64,000 bases of DNA from Actinokineospora sp. NBRC 105648 (GCF_030269645.1 NZ_BSTR01000011.1:1-64000), one strand, 5' to 3'; numbered from the stretch's first letter, positions 26,091-35,423 are shown. Made by a program: numbers and translations. The notes: generated by a model from the sequence alone, not told the origin.

Positions 26091-27479
26091 CTAGATCAGG
26101 TAGTGCGACAGCCCGCGCGGCAGGAACTCGCCGTGGCCCTCGTGGCCGTGGAACGTGCCGTCGGCGATCACCACCGAGCCCCGGGACAGCACCGTCTCGA
26201 CCCGGCCGGTGATCTCCATGCCCTCGTAGGCCGAGTAGTCCACATTCATGTGGTGGGTGAGCGCCGAGATCCGCTGCCGCGCGGCCGGGTCGTAGACCAC
26301 GATGTCGGCGTCGGCGCCCGCCGCGATCACGCCCTTGCGGCCCTGCAGCCCGAACATCCGGGCGGGCGTGGTGGAGCTGACCTCCACCCACCGCTCCAGG
26401 CTCAGCTCACCCGCGACGACGCCCTGGTGCAGCAGGTCCATCCGGTGCTCGACACCGGGCATGCCGTTGGGGATCTTGGAGAAGTCCTCGCGCCCCAACG
26501 CCTTCTGGTCCTTGAAGCAGAACGGGCAGTGGTCGGTGGAGACGACCGAGAGGTCGTTGGTCCGCAGGCCCCGCCACAGGTCGGCCTGGTGGTCCTTGGT
26601 CCGCAGCGGTGGCGAGGCGACGTACTTCGCGCCCTCGAAGTCCGGTTTCGCCATGTCCTCTATGGACAGGTAGAGGTACTGCGGGCAGGTCTCGGCGAAC
26701 ACGTTCTGCCCGGTGTCACGGGCTTGCGCGACGGCGGCGAGCGCCTGCCGGGCGGACAGGTGCACGATGTAGAGCGGCGCGCCGGTGACCCTGGCCAGTT
26801 GGATCGCCCGCGCGGTCGCCTCGCCCTCGAGCTCGGGCGGGCGGGTCAGGCCGTGGTAGATCGGGTCGGTGTGACCGGCCGCGAGCGCCTGGGAGACGAG
26901 TTCGTCGATCGCGATGCCGTTCTCGGCGTGCATCATCACCAGCGAACCGGTCTCGGTGGCCCGCTGCATGGCGCGCAGGATCTCGCCGTCGGTGGAGTAG
27001 AAGACGCCGGGGTAGGCCATGAACATCTTGAAGCTGGTCACCCCCGCGTCGACGCACTGGCGCATCTCCTTGAGCGAGCCGTCGGTCACCTCGGAGATGA
27101 TCATGTGGAAGCCGTAGTCGACGGCGCAGCGGCGGTCGGCCCTGGCGTGCCACTTGTCCAGTGTGGACAGCAGTGAGGTGCCCCTGGCCTGCACGGCGAA
27201 GTCGATGATCGTCGTGGTGCCGCCCCAGGCCGCGGCGGTGGTGCCGGTGGCGAAGGTGTCGTGCGAGGACGTGCCGCCGAAGGGCATCTCCATGTGCGTG
27301 TGCGCGTCTACGCCACCGGGGATGACGTACCGGTTGTGCGCCTCGATCACCCGGTCGGCCTCGGTGACCAGCCCGGGGGTGGTGACCGCGGCGACCCGCT
27401 CGCCGTCGACGAGGACGTCGCCGAGCAGGGTGCCGGTGGCGTTGACCACCAGACCGCCGCGAATCAGGGTGCGCGTCAC
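26091..27479 (-). CDS. hydA: Dihydropyrimidinase
   Basis: A 462-aa cyclic amidohydrolase that opens dihydrouracil or dihydrothymine to N-carbamoyl-beta-amino acid, the second step of reductive pyrimidine degradation. The metal ligands are visible in GGVDAHTHME, the carbamylated Lys in TSFKMFMAYPG, His in MMHAENG and IVHLSARQAL, and Asp in STDHCPF. The ASPPLRTKDHQ loop is typical of true dihydropyrimidinases. The GTG at 27479 overlaps the nitrilase stop (GTGA). Length and active site are normal. Confidence 0.92.
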   Translation of the reverse strand: MTRTLIRGGLVVNATGTLLGDVLVDGERVAAVTTPGLVTEADRVIEAHNRYVIPGGVDAHTHMEMPFGGTSSHDTFATGTTAAAWGGTTTIIDFAVQARGTSLLSTLDKWHARADRRCAVDYGFHMIISEVTDGSLKEMRQCVDAGVTSFKMFMAYPGVFYSTDGEILRAMQRATETGSLVMMHAENGIAIDELVSQALAAGHTDPIYHGLTRPPELEGEATARAIQLARVTGAPLYIVHLSARQALAAVAQARDTGQNVFAETCPQYLYLSIEDMAKPDFEGAKYVASPPLRTKDHQADLWRGLRTNDLSVVSTDHCPFCFKDQKALGREDFSKIPNGMPGVEHRMDLLHQGVVAGELSLERWVEVSSTTPARMFGLQGRKGVIAAGADADIVVYDPAARQRISALTHHMNVDYSAYEGMEITGRVETVLSRGSVVIADGTFHGHEGHGEFLPRGLSHYLI

Positions 27480-28318
27480 GGCCGCGTCAGCGCGTCGTAG
27501 GTGTCCGGGCGTCGGTCGCGGTAGAACGCCCACAGGTCGCGCACCTCGGCGAGGGAGTCCATGTCCAGCTCGCGCACCACGACCTCCTCGTCGGTGTCCG
27601 ACGCGGCCGCGCCGACGAGCTGCCCGCACGGGTCGACGAAGTACGACTGGCCGTAGAAGTCGTTGTCGCCCAGCGGTTCCACGCCGACCCGGTTGATGGT
27701 GCCGACGAAGTACTCGTTCGCCACCGCCGCCGCGGGCTGCTCGAGCCGCCACAGGTACTCCGAGAGCCCCCGGCTGGTCGCCGACGGGTTGAACACGATC
27801 CGCGCCCCGGCCAGGCCCAGCGCCCGCCAGCCCTCGGGGAAGTGCCGCTCGTAGCAGATGTAGACCCCGATCCGCCCGACCGCGGTGTCGAAGACCGGGT
27901 AGCCGAGGTTGCCGGGGCGGAAGTAGAACTTCTCCCAGAAGCCCTTCACCTGCGGGATGTGGTTCTTCCGGTGCTTGCCGAGGTAGCTGCCGTCGGCGTC
28001 GATCACGGCGGCGGTGTTGAAGTAGACACCGGGCTGCTCCTGCTCGTACACCGGCACCACGAGCACCACCCCGTGCTCCCGCGCGACCTCGCACATCAAC
28101 CGCGTGGTCGGGCCGTCCGGCACGGCCTCGGTGTAGGAGTAGTAGTCGGCGTCCTGGACCTGGCAGAAGTAGGGCCCGTAGAACAGCTCCTGCAGGCACA
28201 CGACCTGGGCACCCTGGCCCGCGGCGGTGCCGACCGCCGCGACCGCGTTCGCGATCATCGAGTCCTTGTCGCCGGTCCAGCGCTGCTGGACCAGTCCGGC
28301 CTTCACGATCTCCGGCAC
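27476..28318 (-). CDS. Nitrilase-superfamily hydrolase, probable beta-ureidopropionase
   Basis: A 280-aa carbon-nitrogen hydrolase. The catalytic triad is visible: Glu in CLQELFYGPYF, Lys in KHRKNHIPQ and Cys in VYICYERHFPEG. The active-site loops match N-carbamoyl-beta-alanine amidohydrolase-type members, which release beta-alanine, CO2 and ammonia. Position directly upstream of dihydropyrimidinase with overlapping codons supports this. The GTG at 28318 is fixed by the ribosome site gggaaggagcgccc; the open frame further upstream is repeat DNA. Confidence 0.87.
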   Translation of the reverse strand: MPEIVKAGLVQQRWTGDKDSMIANAVAAVGTAAGQGAQVVCLQELFYGPYFCQVQDADYYSYTEAVPDGPTTRLMCEVAREHGVVLVVPVYEQEQPGVYFNTAAVIDADGSYLGKHRKNHIPQVKGFWEKFYFRPGNLGYPVFDTAVGRIGVYICYERHFPEGWRALGLAGARIVFNPSATSRGLSEYLWRLEQPAAAVANEYFVGTINRVGVEPLGDNDFYGQSYFVDPCGQLVGAAASDTDEEVVVRELDMDSLAEVRDLWAFYRDRRPDTYDALTRP

Positions 28319-28323
28319 GGGCG

Positions 28324-28445
28324 CTCCTTCCCACTGCCTGCGACTTCCCGCTGCCTGCGACTTCCCGCTGCCTGCTGCTCTCACTGCCTGCTGCTTCTCA
28401 CCGCTTGCGACTTCGCACCGGCTGCCACTTCGCACTGGCCGGCTA
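28324..28445. repeat. Degenerate short tandem repeats upstream of nitrilase operon
   Basis: Loosely repeated units around ctgcctgcgacttcc occur about seven times, ending in variants such as ggctgccacttcgcac. They lie immediately before the ribosome site of the nitrilase gene and so fall in its leader or promoter. No function assigned. Confidence 0.6.
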
Positions 28446-28643
28446 CCACCGCGTGTCGTCCTGCGCGGGTGAGCTACCCCCAACAGGTACTCCGTGCCCG
28501 GCCCGGCCGCCACCGGATCGGCCGTGCGCCATCACCCGACCGTGCCCGGCCGGATCAGGTATGGTGCTCGGGGTCGGCCCTGCCCCGCGAGGCGGGAGCC
28601 GGGGCTCGTCGTCGAGGGGGGTGACCGGCGGATGACCGTCACC

Positions 28644-28689
28644 ATTCGACTGAATGGCCGTGGAACCAATTCGAGTAATTCACCTGAAT
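28644..28689. promoter_or_regulatory. Paired ATTC-N4-GAAT palindromes, possible operator
   Basis: attcgactgaatgg (28644) and attcacctgaatgg (28678) are two near-identical sites 34 bp apart, each an interrupted palindrome, in an unusually AT-rich stretch of the 28319-28889 gap. They could control the pyrimidine operon or the Uma2 gene. No regulator is adjacent. Confidence 0.35.
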
Positions 28690-28889
28690 GGTTTAGTTGG
28701 ACTCGATCGCGGCTCCATCCGGGTCATTGTGGCGATTTTCGGACGCGCTCAGTAGGCGTTCACCCAACCGGGTCGGCGGAGCGTTCTGCCGCCCGTGTCC
28801 AGTATTCGGCGAGTCGGGCCCGGCCCACTGCGCCCAGCGATCCGCGGTGATGGTGGGTGTTCGAACGCATGTCCGAGTCCAGGCGCACC

Positions 28890-29444
28890 ATGGGGGTCGT
28901 CCCAGTGTTCTCGCACGGTGACCACCTCACGCGCCACGACCTGGAGTCGATCGCCGATGACCGACACCGCTACGAACTGGTGGACGGGGTCCTCCTGATG
29001 AGCCCGTCCCCCCGACCGCTGCACCAGCGGGTGGTGGCCAGGGTCCTGGCCAGGATCACCCCGCTGTGCCCACCGGACTGCGAGGCGCTGCCCGCCCCGG
29101 TGGACGTCGTGCTGGCCGAGGACACCGTGATGATCCCGGACGTGCTGATCGGCAGGCGCCGGGACTTCACCGACCGGGCCCTGGTGGGCACCCCGGTCCT
29201 GGCGGTCGAGGTGGTCTCCCCGTCCAGCAGGCTGATCGACCGCCACCTCAAACCCGCCCGCCTGGCGGCGGCGGGCTGCCCGCACTACTGGATCATCGAC
29301 CCGTCCACACCGGACATGACCTGCTTCGACCTGGTGGGGGAGGAGTACGCCCAGGTCGCCACGGCCACCGGCGAAGGCACGATCACCCTGACCGCGCCGT
29401 TCCCCATCACGTTCTCCCCGGCCGACCTCGTCTCGGACTACTGA
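28890..29444 (+). CDS. Uma2 family (PD-(D/E)XK) endonuclease-like protein
   Basis: A 184-aa member of the DUF820/Uma2 family, restriction-endonuclease-fold proteins of unknown role that are widespread in actinobacteria and cyanobacteria. The core is present: RYELVDGVLLMSPSP at the start, Asp in VMIPDVLIGRR, Glu in LAVEVVSPSS and Lys in RHLKPARLAAAGCPHYWIID. The ATG at 28890 fits family N termini (MGVVPVFSHGDHLTRHDLE); starts at 28869 or 28857 would add up to 11 residues. It is a single gene. Confidence 0.82.
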   Translation: MGVVPVFSHGDHLTRHDLESIADDRHRYELVDGVLLMSPSPRPLHQRVVARVLARITPLCPPDCEALPAPVDVVLAEDTVMIPDVLIGRRRDFTDRALVGTPVLAVEVVSPSSRLIDRHLKPARLAAAGCPHYWIIDPSTPDMTCFDLVGEEYAQVATATGEGTITLTAPFPITFSPADLVSDY

Positions 29445-29492
29445 CCACGCGCGGAAGCGGCTCGCGTGAGTCCGGAACGACGACGGCCCACG

Positions 29493-30461
29493 TCACGCGC
29501 CCACAACAGGGGATGGCGAATTGGCCCCCTCCACCACGAGCGACGGCACCCCACCCCCGTCGGCGGGAACCGACCACACGTCGTTCACCCCGTCGGACCG
29601 CTGCAGCCCGTACCCCACGGTCTGGTCCGACAGCCACACAGCCTGGTCGTCCACGCTCGAGACCTCGGCCAGCGGCACCGAGGTCAGCGAAACGAGATCG
29701 AGCACCGAGAGCCGCCACCCCTTCTTCGGGTCCCCCTCGATCGCTGACTTGTAAGCGATCCGGGACCCGTCGGGCGACAACGAAGGGCACTCCATGTTCT
29801 CCTTCAACGTCCGCACCGTGCGAGCGGCGAGATCCCCTTCGACCAGGTAGCGCTTCCCTCCGGTGGACAGCGTCGCGTAGAACCGGTTGTCGTCAGCGGC
29901 GAACGTGACGCCCCAGTAGTTCACATCGGCGGCGCCGTGCGGCACCCCGTCGACCACGGCCGAGAACTCCTCCAACGACTCCACGACCCGCCCGGTGGAC
30001 CGGTCCAGGATCCCGGTGCGGGTGGAGAACCCGGTGGTCGCGTAGGAGTGCCCATCGATGAACACGGTCCAGGACACCATCCGGCCACTGGCCGAGATCC
30101 GCAGCCGGTTCGGGAACCCGGTCAGCGGCACGGTCTTCTGCTCTTGCAGGGCGGAGTTCATCACCACCAACCGGGTGCCGGTCAACGCGTCCACCGGCAC
30201 CAGGCAGGCCACCGTGTCCCGCGCCGCGTAGGCGCGGTCGCACTTCCGGTCGGTCAACGACCGGGGCCCGCGGGTGTCGTTCGCCGAGACAGTCGACAGC
30301 ACCCCGTTCGTCAACACCTGCATGCGTGCCCCGGTCTGCACCGCCGACGCCGCGTCGGCGACCTCGGCCGGGGCCGAGCGGACCACGTAGACCACCGCGA
30401 CGCCGCCCAGCACCAGGGCGGCGGCCAGGGCGATCAGGATTCGATTGCGCAGCGTCAGCAT
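29493..30461 (-). CDS. Membrane-anchored PD40/TolB-like beta-propeller protein
   Basis: A 322-aa protein with an N-terminal transmembrane anchor (IALAAALVLGGVAVVYVV, about 9-26) and an extracytoplasmic domain that carries WD40-like PD40 repeats, for example CPSLSPDGSRIAYKSAIEGDPKKGWRLSVLDL. The start at 30461 overlaps the end of the MFS gene by 7 bp and has a gggg ribosome site, so the two are translationally coupled. The long open frame upstream of this start is antisense shadow. The ligand is unknown; a sensor or binding partner for the transporter is possible. Confidence 0.75.
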   Translation of the reverse strand: MLTLRNRILIALAAALVLGGVAVVYVVRSAPAEVADAASAVQTGARMQVLTNGVLSTVSANDTRGPRSLTDRKCDRAYAARDTVACLVPVDALTGTRLVVMNSALQEQKTVPLTGFPNRLRISASGRMVSWTVFIDGHSYATTGFSTRTGILDRSTGRVVESLEEFSAVVDGVPHGAADVNYWGVTFAADDNRFYATLSTGGKRYLVEGDLAARTVRTLKENMECPSLSPDGSRIAYKSAIEGDPKKGWRLSVLDLVSLTSVPLAEVSSVDDQAVWLSDQTVGYGLQRSDGVNDVWSVPADGGGVPSLVVEGANSPSPVVGA

Positions 30462-31702
30462 GGTTCCCCAGTTCGATTGACCCGCCCGAAGACCACCGCG
30501 GTGACGGCGATCGCCACGCTGACCGACCCGGCGGCGGCGACCAACGCCGTCGCCGGACTCCACAGCTGCCAGAACAGTCCGAACAGGACAGATGAGCCCA
30601 GGTAGGCCAGCGCCTGGCCGGTCTGGATCAGCGCCATCCCGGTCGTGCGCAGCCGCTCGGGCAGCACCCGCCCGGCCAACGCCATCAGCACGCCGTCGGT
30701 GGCGGCGTAGAAGACCCCGTAGAGGACCAGGACGACCACGACCAGCGGCAACCCCGCCACCGGGCTGAGCAGGGCCAGGTAGACCAGCGCCAGGGCGCAG
30801 TACCCGCCGAGCATCACCCGCGACCGCCCGACGCGGTCGGCCAGGGCGCCCAGCGGCGCGGCCAGCAGCAGGTACACCAGGCTGGTTCCGACGGCCAGCA
30901 CCGGGAACCAGCCCATGGACAGCTCGCCCCGCCGCTGGAGCAGCAGGTACACGAAGCCGTCGCCCACGGTCACCAGGCCCAGCAGCGTGGCGGCGAGGAG
31001 CAGGGCCTTGACGCCGGGGACCCGCAACAACCCGACGGCCGCCCGGGGTGACACCGCCTTGGGCGTGCTGGGCGTCTGCTTGTCCCGCACGAACAGCACC
31101 AGCACGACGACGCCGAACGTCGCGATCAGCGCACTGGTGAAGAACACCGCGTCGAAGGCCTGTGACCCGGCGACCGCCAGCACGGCCAAGGCGACCAGCG
31201 GACCGGCGAACGCCCCCATGGCGTCCATCGACCGGTGCACGCCGAATGCCCGCCCGAGTTGTTCCTGTGGCGTGGAAAGGGTGATCAACGCGTCGCGCGG
31301 GGCGGTGCGCAGGCCCTTGCCCGCGCGATCGGCCGTGATCGCGAATCCCAGCGCGGCCACCGAGTTCCCCGCCGCAATCAAGCCGAGCTTGGCGACCGCG
31401 GAGATCCCATAACCCAGTCCCGCAACGGTTTTCCGCCGGTTGGTGCGGTCGGCGACGTAGCCGCCGAGCAGGCGGAGCAACGCGGTGGCGCCGGTGTAGA
31501 GGCCGTCGAGCGCGCCGTAGGCCAGCGGGGAGAGGTGCAGACCGATGACCAGGTACAGCGGCAGGACGGCGGTGACCATCTCCGCGGAGATGTCGGTGAT
31601 CAGGCTGACCGAGCCGAGCGCGACGACGTTCCCCCCGACCATCCACTTGCGACGGTCGATGGCCTCGGCGGCCGGGGGCTTGCTGATGGTCGACAGGTAC
31701 AT
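30455..31702 (-). CDS. MFS transporter
   Basis: A 415-aa integral membrane protein of the major facilitator superfamily with twelve predicted helices. The loop motif GGYVADRTNRRKTVAGLGY between helices 2 and 3 is the classical MFS signature, and GALADRVGRSRVMLGGY is its counterpart in the second half. A stretch DRAGKGLRTAPRDALI resembles a subgroup of uncharacterised actinobacterial and proteobacterial exporters. The ATG at 31702 has a strong ctggaggt ribosome site. Substrate unknown. Confidence 0.85.
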   Translation of the reverse strand: MYLSTISKPPAAEAIDRRKWMVGGNVVALGSVSLITDISAEMVTAVLPLYLVIGLHLSPLAYGALDGLYTGATALLRLLGGYVADRTNRRKTVAGLGYGISAVAKLGLIAAGNSVAALGFAITADRAGKGLRTAPRDALITLSTPQEQLGRAFGVHRSMDAMGAFAGPLVALAVLAVAGSQAFDAVFFTSALIATFGVVVLVLFVRDKQTPSTPKAVSPRAAVGLLRVPGVKALLLAATLLGLVTVGDGFVYLLLQRRGELSMGWFPVLAVGTSLVYLLLAAPLGALADRVGRSRVMLGGYCALALVYLALLSPVAGLPLVVVVLVLYGVFYAATDGVLMALAGRVLPERLRTTGMALIQTGQALAYLGSSVLFGLFWQLWSPATALVAAAGSVSVAIAVTAVVFGRVNRTGEPC

Positions 31703-31741
31703 CGGGCACCTCCAGGGCGGTGATCCCGTCGGGGTGGTGGT

Positions 31742-31769
31742 GCGGGCGGGTCCGGCTGGACCCGCCCGC
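31742..31769 (-). terminator. Hairpin between metallophosphoesterase and MFS genes
   Basis: gcgggcgggtcc and ggacccgcccgc form a perfect 12-bp stem with loop ggct, 15 bp after the metallophosphoesterase stop. It would reduce or end transcription before the MFS gene, so these may be separate units. Confidence 0.65.
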
Positions 31770-31783
31770 CCCGGGGGAACCGC

Positions 31784-33202
31784 CTAGTGGCAGGCGTTGG
31801 TGCCGCTGTCGGCGTAGGTCTTGCCCGCCTCCGGCACGAACTGCCAGTCGTAGCTGTTGGCGTGCAGGGTGAACTTCAGGACGCCGTGGGTGTTGTTGTT
31901 GCGCGCCTCGGAGTTCGCCGCGATGGTGCCGAAGCTGTAGAAGCCCGCGCCGCCCATGCCCGCGACGAAGTGCCGGATGCCGCGCGCGCCGTCGGCCGCG
32001 CCGCTGGGGTTCATCGGCGCGAACCGCTCGTACTGGTGGTTGTGGCCGGTGACGATGACCTCGGCGTTGTAGTCGTAGAGCGCCTGCACCAGCGGTCCAG
32101 CGGTGGTGTCGGGTGCGTGGTTGGAGCCGGAGGTGAAGCGCGGCTTGTGCCAGTACGCCAGGGTGCACGGCTTGGTGTTGGCCGCCAGGTCGGCGCGCAG
32201 CCACTGCTCCTGCGGCGAGCCCGCGGACTTGGTGATCTCGCTGTTGAGCGAGACCACGTGCCAGTTGCCCAGGTCGTAGGAGTAGTAGCCGCGGCCGGAC
32301 GGACCGGCCTGCGCGCCGAAGTAGGAGTAGTAGCCGGTGGCGCCGGAGGTGTTGTAGTCGTGGTTGCCCGGCGAGGGCTTGGTGCGCGCCTTGTGCCTGC
32401 CCCAGGTCGGGTTGTAGTAGGAGTTGAACTCCGCGGTGGTGCCGTTGGTGTAGACGTTGTCGCCGGTGGTGAACACCGTGCCGGGGATGCCGTCGAGCAG
32501 GTTGGCCGTGGCGGTGTCGCCGGAACCGGAGTCGGCGATGTCGCCCGCGCCGACCAGCACCGGGTCAGCGGTGGGCTGCGTGGTGGTCGGCGTCGTGGTC
32601 GGCTGGGTGGTCGTGGTGGGGGTGTCCGAGGTGATCACCAGCTGCGGCGCGGTGGCCGCGCCGGACTCGCGCGAGTCGTAGTCGGCGCCGTCGCTGTTGG
32701 TGGAGGTCACCGCGATGCTGACGGTGCCGTTGCCGGTCACCGCCGAGGTCACGTCCACCTCGTACCAGGCGTTGCGGCTGACCGCGCCGAGCGTGCCGAG
32801 GGTGGCGCCGTCGACGGCGGGCTGGTTGGCCCAGGTGGTGCCGGTCTCCGACCAGGTGGTGCTGCTGACGGCCTTGAGGGTGCCGCCCGCCGGGCTGTTG
32901 GAGCCGCTCACGTCGTCGGTGTGCAGCCGCAGCCTCGCCCCGGTCACCGGCGCGGTGAGACCGCTGACGGTGAACCGCAGGAAGATCCGCTTGACCGGGG
33001 AGTTGTCCACGCCGAGCTGGCCGGAGGTGCCGTAGTTGGTACCGGTGGAGCTGTTGTCGACGTAGGTGTCGGCGACGGGGGTGAACGTGTTCGTCGCGGC
33101 GGCGGCCACCGGGGCCGAGCTGACCACGGCGATCACCGTCGCCGCCGCCACGCTCAGCACGCCTGCGACGGCGCCTGCGGCCTTGGCTTTTCGACTGGGC
33201 AT
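31784..33202 (-). CDS. Secreted metallophosphoesterase with N-terminal DNRLRE-type domain
   Basis: A 472-aa exported protein. Residues 1-36 are a signal peptide ending APVAAAA. Residues about 40-190 form a CBM-like DNRLRE module (DTYVDNSSTGTNYGTSGQLGVDNSPVKRIFLRFTVSGL), followed by a Thr/Pro linker. The C-terminal calcineurin-like domain has GAGDIAD, TTGDNVY, SPGNHDY, AYWHKPRF and VTGHNHQYER, a complete dimetal site. Such enzymes hydrolyse phosphomonoesters or diesters outside the cell. The ATG at 33202 has the ribosome site gggaaagg. Confidence 0.9.
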   Translation of the reverse strand: MPSRKAKAAGAVAGVLSVAAATVIAVVSSAPVAAAATNTFTPVADTYVDNSSTGTNYGTSGQLGVDNSPVKRIFLRFTVSGLTAPVTGARLRLHTDDVSGSNSPAGGTLKAVSSTTWSETGTTWANQPAVDGATLGTLGAVSRNAWYEVDVTSAVTGNGTVSIAVTSTNSDGADYDSRESGAATAPQLVITSDTPTTTTQPTTTPTTTQPTADPVLVGAGDIADSGSGDTATANLLDGIPGTVFTTGDNVYTNGTTAEFNSYYNPTWGRHKARTKPSPGNHDYNTSGATGYYSYFGAQAGPSGRGYYSYDLGNWHVVSLNSEITKSAGSPQEQWLRADLAANTKPCTLAYWHKPRFTSGSNHAPDTTAGPLVQALYDYNAEVIVTGHNHQYERFAPMNPSGAADGARGIRHFVAGMGGAGFYSFGTIAANSEARNNNTHGVLKFTLHANSYDWQFVPEAGKTYADSGTNACH

Positions 33203-33340
33203 GTCGAAGCCTTTCCCTGGTTCGTGTGTCCGTTCGGGACCCCTCACCTTTCTTGGGCCGGTCTAACGGTCACCATGACGATCACCGACGGTGGGATGGC
33301 CACCGGGTGAACAGTCCGCCGGGTGCTCGACCGCCGGTGC

Positions 33341-34066
33341 TCACCCGGTCCGGGCGATGGTGATGATCTCCGGCGATCCCGCGGTCAGCGGCGAGCGGTC
33401 CCAGTCGCCGAACTGCCGCTCGACGGCGAACCCGGCCGCGGTCAGGGACTCCACCAACGCGGGGTGGTCCAGGAAGCGCAGGGTGCTGGCACTGGTGCGC
33501 CGGTCACCGGTGTCCGCGGTGTAGGTGGTGGTGAAGCGCACCAGGTCGCCGTCGGCAGTGGCGTCGTGGCCGACCCGCAACGTGGTGCTCCCGCGGGTCA
33601 CCTCCCTCGACCGGTCGGGCGTCCACGACTCCCAGGCGCGGGCTCCCGGGTTGCGGGTCTCGAAGGCGAAGCGCCCCCGCGGGCGCAGGGCCCGGTGGAT
33701 TCCGGCGAGCGCGGTGCGGACCTGGTCGTCGGTGACCAGTTCTTGGAAGGCGTGGCCGGTCATGACCACCAGGTCGAACTCGGCGTCCCAGGTGCTGGTG
33801 GTCAGGTCGCCGTGTACCCATTCGACCTCGATGTCGGGGCGCTCACGGGCCACCGCCAGCATCTCCGCGGCCGGGTCGAGTCCGCAAAGCCTGCCGGGGT
33901 GCCCGGCCGCCCTGGCCAGGTGGAGCAGTTCGCCGGTTCCGCAGCCGACGTCGAGCACGGCGGGCGCGGCCAGCACCAGCGGGAGGTAGAAGTCGAAGTC
34001 CCGGCGGCCCGCGCACAGCGCGTCGTACCAGCGGGCCAGGTCGGGGTCGGTGAACTGCTCGTCCAT
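33341..34066 (-). CDS. Class I SAM-dependent methyltransferase
   Basis: A 241-aa cytoplasmic methyltransferase. Motif I is VLDVGCGTGELLHLA (about 36-50), then CGLDPAAEML (motif post-I), VHGDLTT and FDLVVMTGHAFQEL. The remainder, FETRNPGARAWESWTPDRSREV, is shared by a group of small actinobacterial methyltransferases of unknown substrate. The ATG at 34066 is chosen over upstream in-frame codons, which would run into the promoter of the divergent aminotransferase gene. Confidence 0.82.
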   Translation of the reverse strand: MDEQFTDPDLARWYDALCAGRRDFDFYLPLVLAAPAVLDVGCGTGELLHLARAAGHPGRLCGLDPAAEMLAVARERPDIEVEWVHGDLTTSTWDAEFDLVVMTGHAFQELVTDDQVRTALAGIHRALRPRGRFAFETRNPGARAWESWTPDRSREVTRGSTTLRVGHDATADGDLVRFTTTYTADTGDRRTSASTLRFLDHPALVESLTAAGFAVERQFGDWDRSPLTAGSPEIITIARTG

Positions 34067-34124
34067 CCACCCGGCATACCACCTGGGCGTGGCGCGGACC
34101 GGGTTCGGCGACCACACTCGGGGG

Positions 34125-35417
34125 ATGTCCGAGATCCCGCTGGTCGACCGACACCGAGCCGTCCTGCCCTCGTGGCTCGCCCTCTACTACGCCGAGCCGA
34201 TCGAGATCGTCGCCGCCCGGGGCAGGCGGGTGACCGACTCGACCGGTGCCACCTACCTGGACTTCTTCGCGGGCATCCTGACCAACGCGGTCGGCTACGA
34301 CATCGCCGAGATCAGCGACGCGATCCGCCGGACCGTGGCCACCGGGGTGCTGCACACCTCGACGCTCTACCTGATCCGGGCCCAGGTCGAGCTCGCCGAG
34401 AAGATCGCGCGGCTGTCCGGGATCCCGGACGCCAAGGTGTTCTTCACCAACTCCGGCACCGAGGCCAACGAGACCGCGCTGATGTTGACCACCCAGTTCC
34501 GCCGCAGCAACCAGGTCTTGGCACTGCGCAACTCCTATCACGGGCGGGCGTTCGGCACGGTCGGCATCTCGGGCAACCGCGGGTGGTCGGCGAGTTCGCT
34601 CTCCCCGGTCAAGGTGAGCTACGTGCACGGCGGTTACCGCTACCGCAGCCCGTTCCGCCATCTTGCGGACGACGAGTACATCCGTGCGTGCGCCGAAGAC
34701 CTGCGTGAGGTCATCGAGACCACCACCTCCGGGGACGTCGCGTGCATGGTGGTCGAGCCGATCCAGGGCATCGGCGGGTTCTGCGTTCCGCCGGACGGGT
34801 TGTTCGGCGCGTTCGAGGAGATCCTCGACGAGTACGGCATCCTGCTGGTCTCCGACGAGGTGCAGACCGGCTGGGGCCGCACCGGCGAGCACTTCTGGGG
34901 CATCGACGCGCACGGGGTCACCGCCGACCTGCTGACCTTCGCCAAGGGGCTGGGCAACGGGATGGCCATCGGCGGTCTGGTCGGCCGCCCGGACGTGGTG
35001 GACTGCCTGACCGCCAACTCGCTCTCGACCTTCGGCGGCAACCCGGTGGCCACCGCGAGCGCCAACGCGACGCTGGACTACCTGCTGGACCACGACCTGC
35101 AGGACAACGCGGCCAAGCTCGGCGCCCGGCTCGCCGACGGCCTGCATGAGATCGCCGCGCGGTACCCGGTGGTCGGGGACGTGCGCGGGAAGGGCCTGAT
35201 GATCGGCATCGAGCTCGTCCACCCCGACGGGTCGCCGAACCCGCGGGCCGCCGTGTTCGTCTTGGAGGAGACCAAGAGGAACGGCCTCCTGGTCGGGAAG
35301 GGCGGTCTGCACAACAACGTCATCCGCCTCGCCCCGCCGATGACGCTCACCGACGACGAGGTCGACGAGGCGCTCGGCGCGCTCGCCCGGTCGATCGCCA
35401 GGGCCGGGGGCGACTGA
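34125..35417 (+). CDS. Class III aminotransferase (beta-alanine/GABA-type)
   Basis: A 430-aa PLP-dependent aminotransferase of the class that handles omega-amino acids. Signatures are FFTNSGTEANETALMLTTQF, VVEPIQGIGGFCVPPDG, LVSDEVQTGWGRTGEHFW and the PLP Lys in TFAKGLGNGMAIGG. Its similarity to aspartate-aminotransferase-family genes that accompany hydA in actinobacteria, and the nearby pyrimidine operon, suggest that it deaminates beta-alanine or 3-aminoisobutyrate. That assignment is inference. It lacks a clear ribosome site and may use a short leader. Confidence 0.83.
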   Translation: MSEIPLVDRHRAVLPSWLALYYAEPIEIVAARGRRVTDSTGATYLDFFAGILTNAVGYDIAEISDAIRRTVATGVLHTSTLYLIRAQVELAEKIARLSGIPDAKVFFTNSGTEANETALMLTTQFRRSNQVLALRNSYHGRAFGTVGISGNRGWSASSLSPVKVSYVHGGYRYRSPFRHLADDEYIRACAEDLREVIETTTSGDVACMVVEPIQGIGGFCVPPDGLFGAFEEILDEYGILLVSDEVQTGWGRTGEHFWGIDAHGVTADLLTFAKGLGNGMAIGGLVGRPDVVDCLTANSLSTFGGNPVATASANATLDYLLDHDLQDNAAKLGARLADGLHEIAARYPVVGDVRGKGLMIGIELVHPDGSPNPRAAVFVLEETKRNGLLVGKGGLHNNVIRLAPPMTLTDDEVDEALGALARSIARAGGD

Positions 35418-35423
35418 GGGCCA

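Noticed and set aside
30462-32204. Upstream part of a 903-aa minus-strand open frame before the PD40 protein
   Set aside because: It overlaps the MFS and metallophosphoesterase genes in another frame; the real start is the ATG at 30461.
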